Assembly: GCA_020637235.1 (NCBI GenBank)
Contig: JACJWG010000012.1
Coordinates: forward strand, 62,001 to 126,000
Reading direction: 5' to 3'
DNA length: 64,000 nucleotides
Origin: Acidimicrobiaceae bacterium
GTDB lineage: Bacteria; Actinomycetota; Acidimicrobiia; Acidimicrobiales; Ilumatobacteraceae
This document shows positions 23,891-30,802 of the stretch, piece by piece. Both the position numbers and the translations under genes were made by a program. Positions within the stretch are counted from its first letter, which is position 1. The number at the start of each line of letters is the position of its first letter. The notes under the pieces are model-generated. The model was not told the origin of the DNA and made no database searches. It was given only the letters and a program-made list of their open reading frames with translations.

Positions 23891-24574
23891 ATGGCTTTCG
23901 AACCGAGCGCAGCGGTCTTCGACGAGATCGCGCCGCACCCCGACGGCGTCGACCCCGCCGACGAGCTGATCCACGAGCGTGCCTACGTGGTGCGGGCCTA
24001 CCGGCGCGGCCCCGACACCCTGCTGCTGCGAGGTGCCGTCCGCGACCAGAAACCGCCCGGTCTGTACGTGGCCACCGATCCCGAGCCGCTCACCGTGCAC
24101 CACATGATCGTCGACATGACGATCACCGTGCCGACACTCGAGATCGTCGATGCGAAGGCCGTGCTCGAGACCCACCCCCACGCGTCGTGCCCGCGCATCG
24201 AGGACCACTACCGCAACCTGATCGGGCTCTCGATCGCCCGCGGCTACACCCACAAGGTGCGCGAGCTGTTCGGCGGGCCCCGCGGGTGCACGCACACCAC
24301 CGCCCTGTTGCAGGCGATGGCACCGGTCGCGATCCAGTCCGTGTGGTCGTTCCGCGTGCGCCAGGCCCGCGAGGAGGGCGTCGACGCGTTCTCGGGCGAC
24401 GAGTCGCGCCGGCGCGCGCTGATGATGAACCTCAACACCTGCCACATCTGGGCCGAGGACGGTGAGCAGGTGCGGGCGGTGATGAACAACGAGCCGATGG
24501 AGGTGCCGGTCTGGATCGTGAAGCGGTTCGAGAAGCTCGGCCTCGACCCGACGAGCTGGCGCAACAGCGACTGA
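23891..24574 (+). CDS. DUF2889 family protein
   Basis: A 227-residue protein matching the DUF2889 pattern: an N-terminal beta-rich half with DQKPPGLYVATDPEPLTVHHMIVDM, then YTHKVRELFGGPRGCTHTTALLQAM, the conserved G-C-T-H segment. Conserved His and Cys residues suggest a metal or cofactor site. The function is unknown. It lies 13 nt after sufU, and CAAGAT at 23878-23883 could drive a leaderless mRNA. In other genomes the family is found next to catabolic enzymes; here the context gives no clear role. Confidence 0.8.
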   Translation: MAFEPSAAVFDEIAPHPDGVDPADELIHERAYVVRAYRRGPDTLLLRGAVRDQKPPGLYVATDPEPLTVHHMIVDMTITVPTLEIVDAKAVLETHPHASCPRIEDHYRNLIGLSIARGYTHKVRELFGGPRGCTHTTALLQAMAPVAIQSVWSFRVRQAREEGVDAFSGDESRRRALMMNLNTCHIWAEDGEQVRAVMNNEPMEVPVWIVKRFEKLGLDPTSWRNSD

Positions 24575-24588
24575 TCGTGGATGCATCC

Positions 24589-25551
24589 ATGTCCCGCCCC
24601 CGACGGATCATCGTCGACACCGACCCCGGCATCGACGACGCGATGGCGATCTTCTTCGCCCTGGCGTCACCCGAGCTCGAGGTCGTCGCGCTCACGACGG
24701 TGTTCGGCAACGCCCACACGCCGGTGTGCACCGCGAACGCGCTTCGCCTGCTGGAGATCGCCGGGCGCACCGACATCGCCGTCGCCGAGGGTGCACATGC
24801 CCCGATGGCGATGCCGTTCCGAGGCCCGGCCGACTTCGTGCACGGCGGCGACGGCCAGGGCGACGCGTCACTCGCACCTCCGTCCACCCGGCCGGTGCTC
24901 GAGGACGCGGTCGAGCTGATCGTCGACCGCGTGATGTCGGCGCCGGGCGAGATCACCCTCGTGCCGCTGGGCCCACTCACGAACATCGCCCGCGCGCTGC
25001 AGGCCGAGCCGCGCCTGGCCGCCAACCTGGCCGGCATCGTGTTGATGGGTGGCAACGCCTTCTGCGGCGGCAACGCCACGCCGGCCGCGGAGGCGAACGT
25101 CGTGAACGACCCCGAGGCCGCCGACATCGTGTTCGGTGCCGCGTGCCCGATCGTGATGGCGGGCCTCGACGTGACCGAGCGGATCGTGATGACCGGCGCA
25201 CAGCTCGACCTCATCGGTGAGGTCGACCACCCGCGGGCGCAGCACCTCGCCGCGATCCTGCCCTGCTACCGGCGCTTCGCACGCGAGGCGTCGGGGCTCG
25301 ACGGCATCCACGTGCACGACTCCACGACGATCAGTTACCTGCTCGCACCCCAGCACTTCTCGCATCGTTCGCACCAGATCCGCGTCGACACCGGACACGG
25401 CGTCGGCCGCGGCAAGACCTGGCCGCGCACCCGCCCGGCGCAGCACGGCGACGACCCGTGGGCCGGGCGGCCGCCGGTGACGATCCTCACCGACGCCGAC
25501 GTCGACGCCGTGGTGCGGCTCGAGCTCGGCCGGCTCGGGGTGGGGCTCTGA
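24589..25551 (+). CDS. inosine-uridine preferring nucleoside hydrolase
   Basis: A 320-residue member of the IUNH family, which hydrolyses the N-glycosidic bond of ribonucleosides for salvage. The calcium-binding IVDTDPGIDDAMAI lies near the N-terminus, EANVVNDPEAADIVF near residue 165, and a His in HVHDSTTISYL is in the expected C-terminal metal/ribose region. ATG at 24589 is used; a GTG at 24577 would add four residues. The next gene begins one base after the stop. Confidence 0.9.
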   Translation: MSRPRRIIVDTDPGIDDAMAIFFALASPELEVVALTTVFGNAHTPVCTANALRLLEIAGRTDIAVAEGAHAPMAMPFRGPADFVHGGDGQGDASLAPPSTRPVLEDAVELIVDRVMSAPGEITLVPLGPLTNIARALQAEPRLAANLAGIVLMGGNAFCGGNATPAAEANVVNDPEAADIVFGAACPIVMAGLDVTERIVMTGAQLDLIGEVDHPRAQHLAAILPCYRRFAREASGLDGIHVHDSTTISYLLAPQHFSHRSHQIRVDTGHGVGRGKTWPRTRPAQHGDDPWAGRPPVTILTDADVDAVVRLELGRLGVGL

Positions 25552-25552
25552 C

Positions 25553-26449
25553 ATGATCCCCGCCGACGAGACCTTCGAGGGCACCTGGCCCTACGCACCG
25601 CACTTCTTCGACGGCAGCGGCTTCCGCCAGCACTACGTCGACGAGGGGTCGGGCGAGCCGATCGTGCTGCTCCACGGCGAGCCGACGTGGGGCTACCTGT
25701 ACCGCCACCTGATCGCCCCACTCACCCGGCACGGCCGCGTGATCGTCCCCGATCACATGGGCTTCGGCAAGAGCGAGACACCTCAGGACCGCGACTACTC
25801 GATCCAGGACCACGTCGAGAACCTCGAGCGCCTGCTCGACCACCTCGGGCTCGACTCGATCACGGTCGTCGGACAGGACTGGGGCGGGCCGATTGGCACC
25901 GGGTTCGCGCTCCGCAACCCGTCTCGCATCCGGCGGCTGTGCTTCATGAATACCGGCGTGCCCGGCGCCCCACCGGCGGGTGTGCCCACGGTGCAGGACT
26001 GGCCGTGGTACCGCTGGGTGCACACCGACGAGGCGCGCGCGACCCTGTCGCATCTGGGGAGCACGATCCTGAGCGTGCTGAAGCGGATCGGCTTCGAGCG
26101 CACCGCGCACGTCGACGAGACCTGGGTGCGCGCCTACGCCGCGCCGTTCCCCACCACTGCCGAGTGCAAGGGCGCGCTCGCCTTCCCCGACCACATCGGC
26201 AGCCCGGCGACGCTGGCCTACATGCTGAACCACATCGGGGCGCTCCCCGAACTGGCGAGCCGTCCGGCGATGTACGTGCACGGCGAGGAGGATCGGGCGA
26301 TCCCGACCGACTTCGCCGTCGGCTGCTTCCGCAGCACCTGGCCGGACGGGCCCGTGGTCACCCTGCCCGGCGTGGGCCACTTCCTGCAGGAAGATGCACC
26401 CGAGACGGTGGTCGCGCTGCTGTCGCAGTTCCTGCAGATGACCCGCTGA
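25553..26449 (+). CDS. haloalkane dehalogenase-like alpha/beta hydrolase
   Basis: A 298-residue alpha/beta hydrolase with the dehalogenase layout: HGEPTW at 41-46 (oxyanion loop), nucleophile Asp109 in VVGQDWGGP with the adjacent halide-binding Trp110, and the catalytic His in GVGHFLQEDAP near residue 280. An acid in HGEEDRAIP near 250 could complete the triad. It fits haloalkane dehalogenase subfamily I; an Asp nucleophile also occurs in epoxide hydrolases, but the Tyr pair of those is not obvious. It is the last gene of the SUF-headed operon. Confidence 0.85.
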   Translation: MIPADETFEGTWPYAPHFFDGSGFRQHYVDEGSGEPIVLLHGEPTWGYLYRHLIAPLTRHGRVIVPDHMGFGKSETPQDRDYSIQDHVENLERLLDHLGLDSITVVGQDWGGPIGTGFALRNPSRIRRLCFMNTGVPGAPPAGVPTVQDWPWYRWVHTDEARATLSHLGSTILSVLKRIGFERTAHVDETWVRAYAAPFPTTAECKGALAFPDHIGSPATLAYMLNHIGALPELASRPAMYVHGEEDRAIPTDFAVGCFRSTWPDGPVVTLPGVGHFLQEDAPETVVALLSQFLQMTR

Positions 26450-26467
26450 CGGCCACGGATCAGGGGA

Positions 26468-26758
26468 TCACACCCGCAGCAGCGAGTCCGGCGTGTTGAA
26501 CTCGTTGTAGACCGTGTCGGCGACCTGCGGGTCGCAGAACCACTCGCCGTCGGCGGTGCAGTACTTGAACCGGTACTCACCCGTCGGGAGTTCGACGCTG
26601 ACGCTGCGGGTGCCGTTGCTGCGCTTCTTCAGCGGGTGCGCGGTGGGGTCCCACCCGTTGAAGTCGCCGAGCACGGACACGCTGCCGTCCACGGCATCGG
26701 ACGGGAGGGCGAAGGTGACCTTCACGGTCGCCTCGCCGGCTGCCTGGATCTTGAGCAC
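26468..26758 (-). CDS. CBM48/glycogen-binding-like E-set protein
   Basis: A 96-residue single E-set domain. VTFALPSDAVDGSVSVLGDFNGWDPTAHPLKKR and GEYRFKYCTADGEWFCDP reproduce the AMPK-beta/isoamylase N-terminal carbohydrate-binding fold (G-D-F-N-x-W, then E/Y-R-F-K-Y). It has no catalytic domain. It probably binds glycogen or other alpha-glucan, or acts as a small regulatory subunit. GTG at 26758 is chosen because AGGAAGGAA lies upstream; a longer frame to 26830 lacks such support. Confidence 0.85.
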   Translation of the reverse strand: MLKIQAAGEATVKVTFALPSDAVDGSVSVLGDFNGWDPTAHPLKKRSNGTRSVSVELPTGEYRFKYCTADGEWFCDPQVADTVYNEFNTPDSLLRV

Positions 26759-26956
26759 GTGTGTTCCTTCCTGTCGGTCGCGGCGACCCACTCCGGTCGG
26801 AGTGGACACCGCGTGGTCGGCATCGCTCACACTGTGACATCCGGAGCCCCTCGATCGGGGGCACTTCGCCGTGGCACACGAACTGTTCGCCTGCCGTTCA
26901 CGAACCGCCGTGCGTCAAGATGCAGGGATCCACGAACGAGGCACAGGAGACGGACC

Positions 26957-27706
26957 ATGGATGAGCTGAGCGGCACGGTGGCGATCGTGACGGGTTCGTC
27001 GAGCGGGATCGGCGAGCGCACGGCGCAACGCCTGTCCGAGCTCGGCGCGGCGGTGGTGGTGAACTCGTCGTCGAGCGTCGCCGCCGGGCAGGCCGTCGCC
27101 GATGCGCTGCCCGGCGAGTCGCTGTACGTGCAGGCCGACATCGCCGATCCCGATCAGTGCCGGCGGTTGCTCGACGCGACGACCGAGCGGTTCGGGCATC
27201 TCGATCTGCTCGTCAACAACGCCGGGTGGACGACGCTGGTCCCCCACCACGACCTCGATGCGCTCACCGACGAGATCTTCCGCAAGACCTTCGAGGTGAA
27301 CGTGTTCGGCACGTGGGCGCTCACGAAGATGGCCATGCCGCTGTTGCGCGAGTCGACGGTTCGCGGTGGCGGTCACGTGGTGAACATCACCTCGATCGCC
27401 GGCGTGCGTCCGGTCGGTTCGTCGATCGCCTATTCGATGACCAAGGCGGCGCTCAACCAGATGACGCGGCTCTTGGCGAAGAGCTGCGGACCGGTGCGCG
27501 TGAACGCGGTCGCGCCGGGACTCGTCGCGACGCCGTGGACGTCGGACTGGGCGGTGCAGCACGAGGGTGTGAAGCGCATGGCGCCGGTGCCGCGGTCGGC
27601 GACGCCCGACGACTGCTGCGCCGAAGCGGTGCTCGCGCTCGTGCGCAACACCTACGTGACCGGCGAGATCTTCGTCGTCGACGGTGGGCTCACCCAGGTG
27701 AGCTGA
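26957..27706 (+). CDS. short-chain dehydrogenase/reductase
   Basis: A 249-residue classical SDR with TGSSSGIG at about residues 13-20, VNNAGW near residue 90, a Ser in ITSIAG near 142 and YSMTKAA (Tyr-x3-Lys) near 157, ending in VDGGLTQVS. The coenzyme-site residues suggest NADP(H) or NAD(H), not decided here. ATG at 26957 follows AGGAG by 9 nt. It stands alone on the plus strand, divergent from the E-set gene. Confidence 0.9.
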   Translation: MDELSGTVAIVTGSSSGIGERTAQRLSELGAAVVVNSSSSVAAGQAVADALPGESLYVQADIADPDQCRRLLDATTERFGHLDLLVNNAGWTTLVPHHDLDALTDEIFRKTFEVNVFGTWALTKMAMPLLRESTVRGGGHVVNITSIAGVRPVGSSIAYSMTKAALNQMTRLLAKSCGPVRVNAVAPGLVATPWTSDWAVQHEGVKRMAPVPRSATPDDCCAEAVLALVRNTYVTGEIFVVDGGLTQVS

Positions 27707-27736
27707 CCGACGCGTCGCCGGTGAGCCGCTCGTGGA

Positions 27737-28086
27737 TCAGCGTCGACGAGCGGGGCGCCGACGGTCGACGTCGTCCCAGATGGCGGTCGCGCCGACGACG
27801 TCCACCTGAGCTCGTGGTGGCCGTAGCCCAGCACGCCCAGGAACTGCTCGGCCTGAGCTGTGCGGTCGCTCCGGCGAGCTCGGCGGCCGTTTCCGGTCCG
27901 TCGGCGTCGTCGGCACGCACCTCGTAGCGCAGGTTGAAGAACTGGAGCCGCTCGTCGTACGTGAACGAACCCTCGGCGGTGTACGCGCCAGGAAGATAAA
28001 CAGTGCTCTGGCTGCGCGGTGCGCAGCCGGCGACGTGCCTCGTCGGTGAGATCGCGGAAGCGACCACGGATCGTCACTCGGAACAC
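27737..28086 (-). pseudogene. frameshifted DUF6204-like gene
   Basis: A small conserved actinobacterial protein of the DUF6204 type can be followed across three frames. GTG at 28086 gives MFRVTIRGRFRDLTDEARR; near 28003 the sense moves to a second frame with AYTAEGSFTYDERLQFFNL; after 27890-27850 it returns to the first frame with AEQFLGVLGYGHHEL; near 27808 it moves to a third frame with VDVVGATAIWDDVDRR and stops at 27737. At least three indels are needed. Either the gene is decayed or the sequence has errors here. Confidence 0.7.
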
Positions 28087-28172
28087 GCGCGTCGCCGACC
28101 CGCACCCTAGGCAGCCGGCGAGTTGGCCTGCTCGGAGATTCCACTTGACGGACGATCCGGCGGCACGCGAAC

Positions 28173-28185
28173 CTTACACCGTAAG
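28173..28185. promoter_or_regulatory. TetR-type operator CTTACACCGTAAG
   Basis: CTTAC and GTAAG arms around ACC, 23 nt before the ATG at 28209. Similar CTTACAC-GTAAG palindromes are common operators of TetR regulators. The downstream TetR gene is the obvious candidate ligand. Confidence 0.55.
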
Positions 28186-28208
28186 ACCGAGTGGACCGGG
28201 AGCGCTCC

Positions 28209-28766
28209 ATGCCGAAGTGGCCGATCTCCGACGACGAGCTGCGGGCGATGTACCGAACCGGTGCGGCGAACGCCGACGCCCAGTGGTGGGCCCGGTTCTG
28301 GGGTCGCATCCACGCGTGGGGGGTGATGCCGCGCCGGTGGGTGACCCTGGAGGTGCCCGGCCGGCGCACCGGGCGGCTGATGCGGGTGCCCCTCGGCATG
28401 GCCGATCTCGGGGGCCGCTGGTACCTCGTGTCCATGCTCGGCGACTGCAACTGGACCAAGAACGTGCGGGCCGACGACGGCCGGGCGGTCCTGTGGCGCG
28501 GCCGCGCCAGGAGGTGCCGGCTCGTCGAGGTGCCGCCTGGCCAGGCCGGTCCGATCCTGCAGCGCTACGTCGACCGCGTGCCCGGCGGACGCCCCCACAT
28601 CCCGGTACCGAAGGGCGCACCGCTCGCCGACTTCGACGCCGTCGCCGGCCGCTACCCGGCGTTCGAGGTGTTCGCCGACGACGGCACCACCCCCTACACG
28701 CCGCCGCGTTCGTGGTTCCCGATCGTCGCCGCCGTCGGCGCCGTCGCACTGCTGGCCCGTCGATGA
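28209..28766 (+). CDS. F420-type (DDN-like) nitroreductase family protein
   Basis: A 185-residue protein of the deazaflavin-dependent nitroreductase (DDN) split-barrel family: RRWVTLEVPGRRTGRLMRVPLGMADLGGRWYLVSMLGDCNWTKNVRA is the diagnostic core (G-R-x-T-G-x-x-R then G-x-x-x-W-V-x-N). Family members bind coenzyme F420. A hydrophobic tail (WFPIVAAVGAVALLA) could anchor it in the membrane. ATG at 28209 is preceded by GGGAG by 6 nt. Its stop overlaps the start of the TetR gene by ATGA. Confidence 0.82.
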   Translation: MPKWPISDDELRAMYRTGAANADAQWWARFWGRIHAWGVMPRRWVTLEVPGRRTGRLMRVPLGMADLGGRWYLVSMLGDCNWTKNVRADDGRAVLWRGRARRCRLVEVPPGQAGPILQRYVDRVPGGRPHIPVPKGAPLADFDAVAGRYPAFEVFADDGTTPYTPPRSWFPIVAAVGAVALLARR

Positions 28767-29410
28767 CGCGCACTCGGCGGGCGCTGTCGCGGGCGCGCGT
28801 GATCGACGCCGCGCTGGCGATCGTCGATGCCGAGGGCCTCGACGCGCTGTCGATGCGGCGCCTCGGTCGCGAGCTCGGCGTCGAGGCGATGTCGCTCTAC
28901 CACCACGTGCGCGACAAGGACGACGTCGTCAACGCGCTCAACGTGCTGGTGCTGTCGCGGATCGACACCGACACCAGCGGGCTGGCGGCCCGAGGCACTG
29001 GTCGTGTTCGCCGAGCGCCTGTACGCCGCCTACCTCCTGCGCCCGTCGCTGGCCAGGGCGCTGTCGTGGACCGTGCCGACGAGTCGCGAGCTGCTCACCA
29101 CGATGGAACGTGTGCTGGCCCGACTGGCCGAGGCGGCCTCCGCCGGGGTGCGGGTGAACGCGTTCCGCGCGGTGATCGCGAGCACGGTGGGTTTCGTGCT
29201 CGTGCACACCGATCCGGCACCCACGAGCGAGAGCGTCGCGTGGCGCGGCTGGGACGGTGGGGCTCTCCCCCGCCGACACCCCTGCACCTCGTCGAGCTGG
29301 CGCCTGCGCTCGAGACCACCCGCTGGTGGACGACATGCGACTGTGCGTGCGGGCGGTGGTCGACGCGCTGGTGGCGCGTTTCGGCCTGCGGCGAACACGT
29401 CACCACATGA
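28763..29410 (+). pseudogene. frameshifted TetR-family regulator
   Basis: The DNA-binding half is intact in one frame: RARVIDAALAIVDAEGLDALSMRRLGRELGVEAMSLYHHVRDKDDVVNAL, a TetR_C_1-type helix-turn-helix. Near 28985 the sense moves to a second frame (ALVVFAERLYAAYLLRPS through SVAWRGW), and near 29260 again to other frames (LHLVELAPALET, then VDDMRLCVRAVVDALVARFGL). At least two indels split the ligand-binding domain. It overlaps the reductase gene and would have repressed it through the upstream CTTACACCGTAAG site. Confidence 0.7.
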
Positions 29411-29460
29411 AACCGACAGTCGTTTCATGCGGTGACATGTTCGTCTGGCATCCTGCCGGC

Positions 29461-30006
29461 ATGACCACCGCGATCGAGATCCGCGAGCTCGCGCCCGACG
29501 AGTTGGCGCGTGTCGGCGAGATCGACCGGACGGAGCGGATCGATCTCCTGTACGTGCAGCGGGGCACCGAACTGATCGAACGGCCCGGCGAGTTCGACGC
29601 CCCCGCCTGGTACCTCGACGACGACGCGGGCGATCATTCCGTCGCCGCGCAGCAGCGCGCCGTGCTGCACTACGCCGGTCTGGGCGGCGTGTCGTGGGGA
29701 GCGTTCGCCGGCGACCGACTCGTCGGCATCGGCATCGTCGTGCCCCACCTGCGCCCGTCGATCGCACAGCTGGCCTTCCTCCACGTGAGCGACGGTTTCC
29801 GTGACGCCGGCCTCGGAGCCCGTCTGACCGCCTGCCTCGAGGACACCGCCCGCCATCACGGTGACACGGAGATGGTGGTCACCGCGACGCCGTCGCGGCA
29901 CACGGTGCGCTTCTACCTCGGACGTGGCTACCGCCCGATGGCAGAGCCGCTGCCCGAGCTGTTCGAGCTCGAACCCGAGGACGTGCACATGTCGAAGCGA
30001 CTCTGA
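29461..30006 (+). CDS. GNAT family N-acetyltransferase
   Basis: A 181-residue intact GNAT acetyltransferase. It starts MTTAIEIRELAPDELARVGEIDR and carries the acetyl-CoA motif A region (LAFLHVSDGFRDAGLGARLTACLEDTA, with the R/D-x-x-G-x-G/A pattern) and a C-terminal beta-bulge strand (VRFYLGRGYRP). It has a long insertion between the first helix and strand 4. ATG at 29461 is chosen although the same frame is open further upstream into the broken TetR region. Acceptor unknown. Confidence 0.85.
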   Translation: MTTAIEIRELAPDELARVGEIDRTERIDLLYVQRGTELIERPGEFDAPAWYLDDDAGDHSVAAQQRAVLHYAGLGGVSWGAFAGDRLVGIGIVVPHLRPSIAQLAFLHVSDGFRDAGLGARLTACLEDTARHHGDTEMVVTATPSRHTVRFYLGRGYRPMAEPLPELFELEPEDVHMSKRL

Positions 30007-30065
30007 ACCCGAACGGCGGCACGCTGGCCGAGGGAGCTGCCGATGCGCGTCGACCCGCCCGTGCC

Positions 30066-30565
30066 TCAGTCGCGCTTCAACTCGGTGACGATGCCCTCGC
30101 TCGCGGCGACCAGACGATGGGGCTCGATGCCGAACACGTCGTGCCACGTGCCGGCCGCAGCCCACACCTCGGGGTACTGCAAGAGGTCGGGGTCGATGAA
30201 CACCCGCAGCGGGTTCCGGTGGCCGAACGGCGGCACACCGCCGATCGGATAGCCGGTGATCTCGCGCACCACGTCGGCGTCGACCCGGGCGCACTTCGTA
30301 CCGCCGGCCGCGAAAGCGCGAGCTTCTGCTCGTCCAACTGGTTGGCCCCGCTCACGTAGGCGAGCACCACCTCGCCGTCGACACCGAAGATCAGGCTCTT
30401 CACGATCTGGCCGACGCCCACCCCGATGGCGGCCGCTGCGTCGGCGGCGGTCTTCGCACCTTCGGCGTATCGGCGGGTCTCGATGTCGAGGCCGAGCTCC
30501 TTCGCAGCGGCGACCACGCGGACGACGTTGGGATGCAGATCGGGGGCGCCATGGGTGTCGGTCAC
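30066..30565 (-). pseudogene. frameshifted YbaK/ProX-type aminoacyl-tRNA deacylase gene
   Basis: GTG at 30565 opens HPNVVRVVAAAKELGLDIETRR and the deacylase core AIGVGVGQIVKSLIFGVDGEVVLAYVSG through DEQKLAL. Near 30320 the sense continues in another frame: GGTKCARVDADVVREITGYPIGGVPPFGH to VTELKRD, stopping at 30066. Both halves match the YbaK fold, which clears mischarged tRNA. One missing base explains the break. TAGCGT at 30574-30579 gives leaderless spacing to the start. Confidence 0.75.
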
Positions 30566-30573
30566 GTCGGAGC

Positions 30574-30579
30574 ACGCTA
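30574..30579 (-). promoter_or_regulatory. leaderless -10 element
   Basis: TAGCGT on the minus strand, 8 nt before the GTG of the YbaK-like gene. Confidence 0.3.
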
Positions 30580-30746
30580 TCGACCCGGCGGCCCCGAGGT
30601 TCGAGGCACACGTTGCGAGCAGGGTGAACACCCCGTAGTCTCCGAGACGAAGGGGAGTATCCCTCGGCACTGCGATCGTCAGTACGGCTCCGGCCCGGGC
30701 GCGGTGGTCAGGACGACGGTTTGATCCGCGTCCTGGCGGGAGAGAC

Positions 30747-30760
30747 CTTCGGTACCGAAG
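30747..30760. promoter_or_regulatory. 14-bp perfect palindrome upstream of P-type ATPase
   Basis: CTTCGGTACCGAAG is a perfect palindrome 42 nt before the GTG at 30803. Its position suits a repressor or activator site for the ATPase operon, but no regulator is adjacent. Confidence 0.35.
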
Positions 30761-30802
30761 CGAACCGGCACGGCCGGCTCGACCGAAACCGAAGGGTCCA
30801 CC

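Noticed and set aside
26827..26837. TCACACTGTGA as a Crp site
   Set aside because: The half-sites are inverted relative to the TGTGA-N6-TCACA Crp consensus and only 1 nt apart. No further support.
27737..28086. Programmed frameshifting in the DUF6204-like gene
   Set aside because: Three shifts in 350 nt, no slippery heptamers, and similar breaks in neighbouring unrelated genes favour decay or sequence error.
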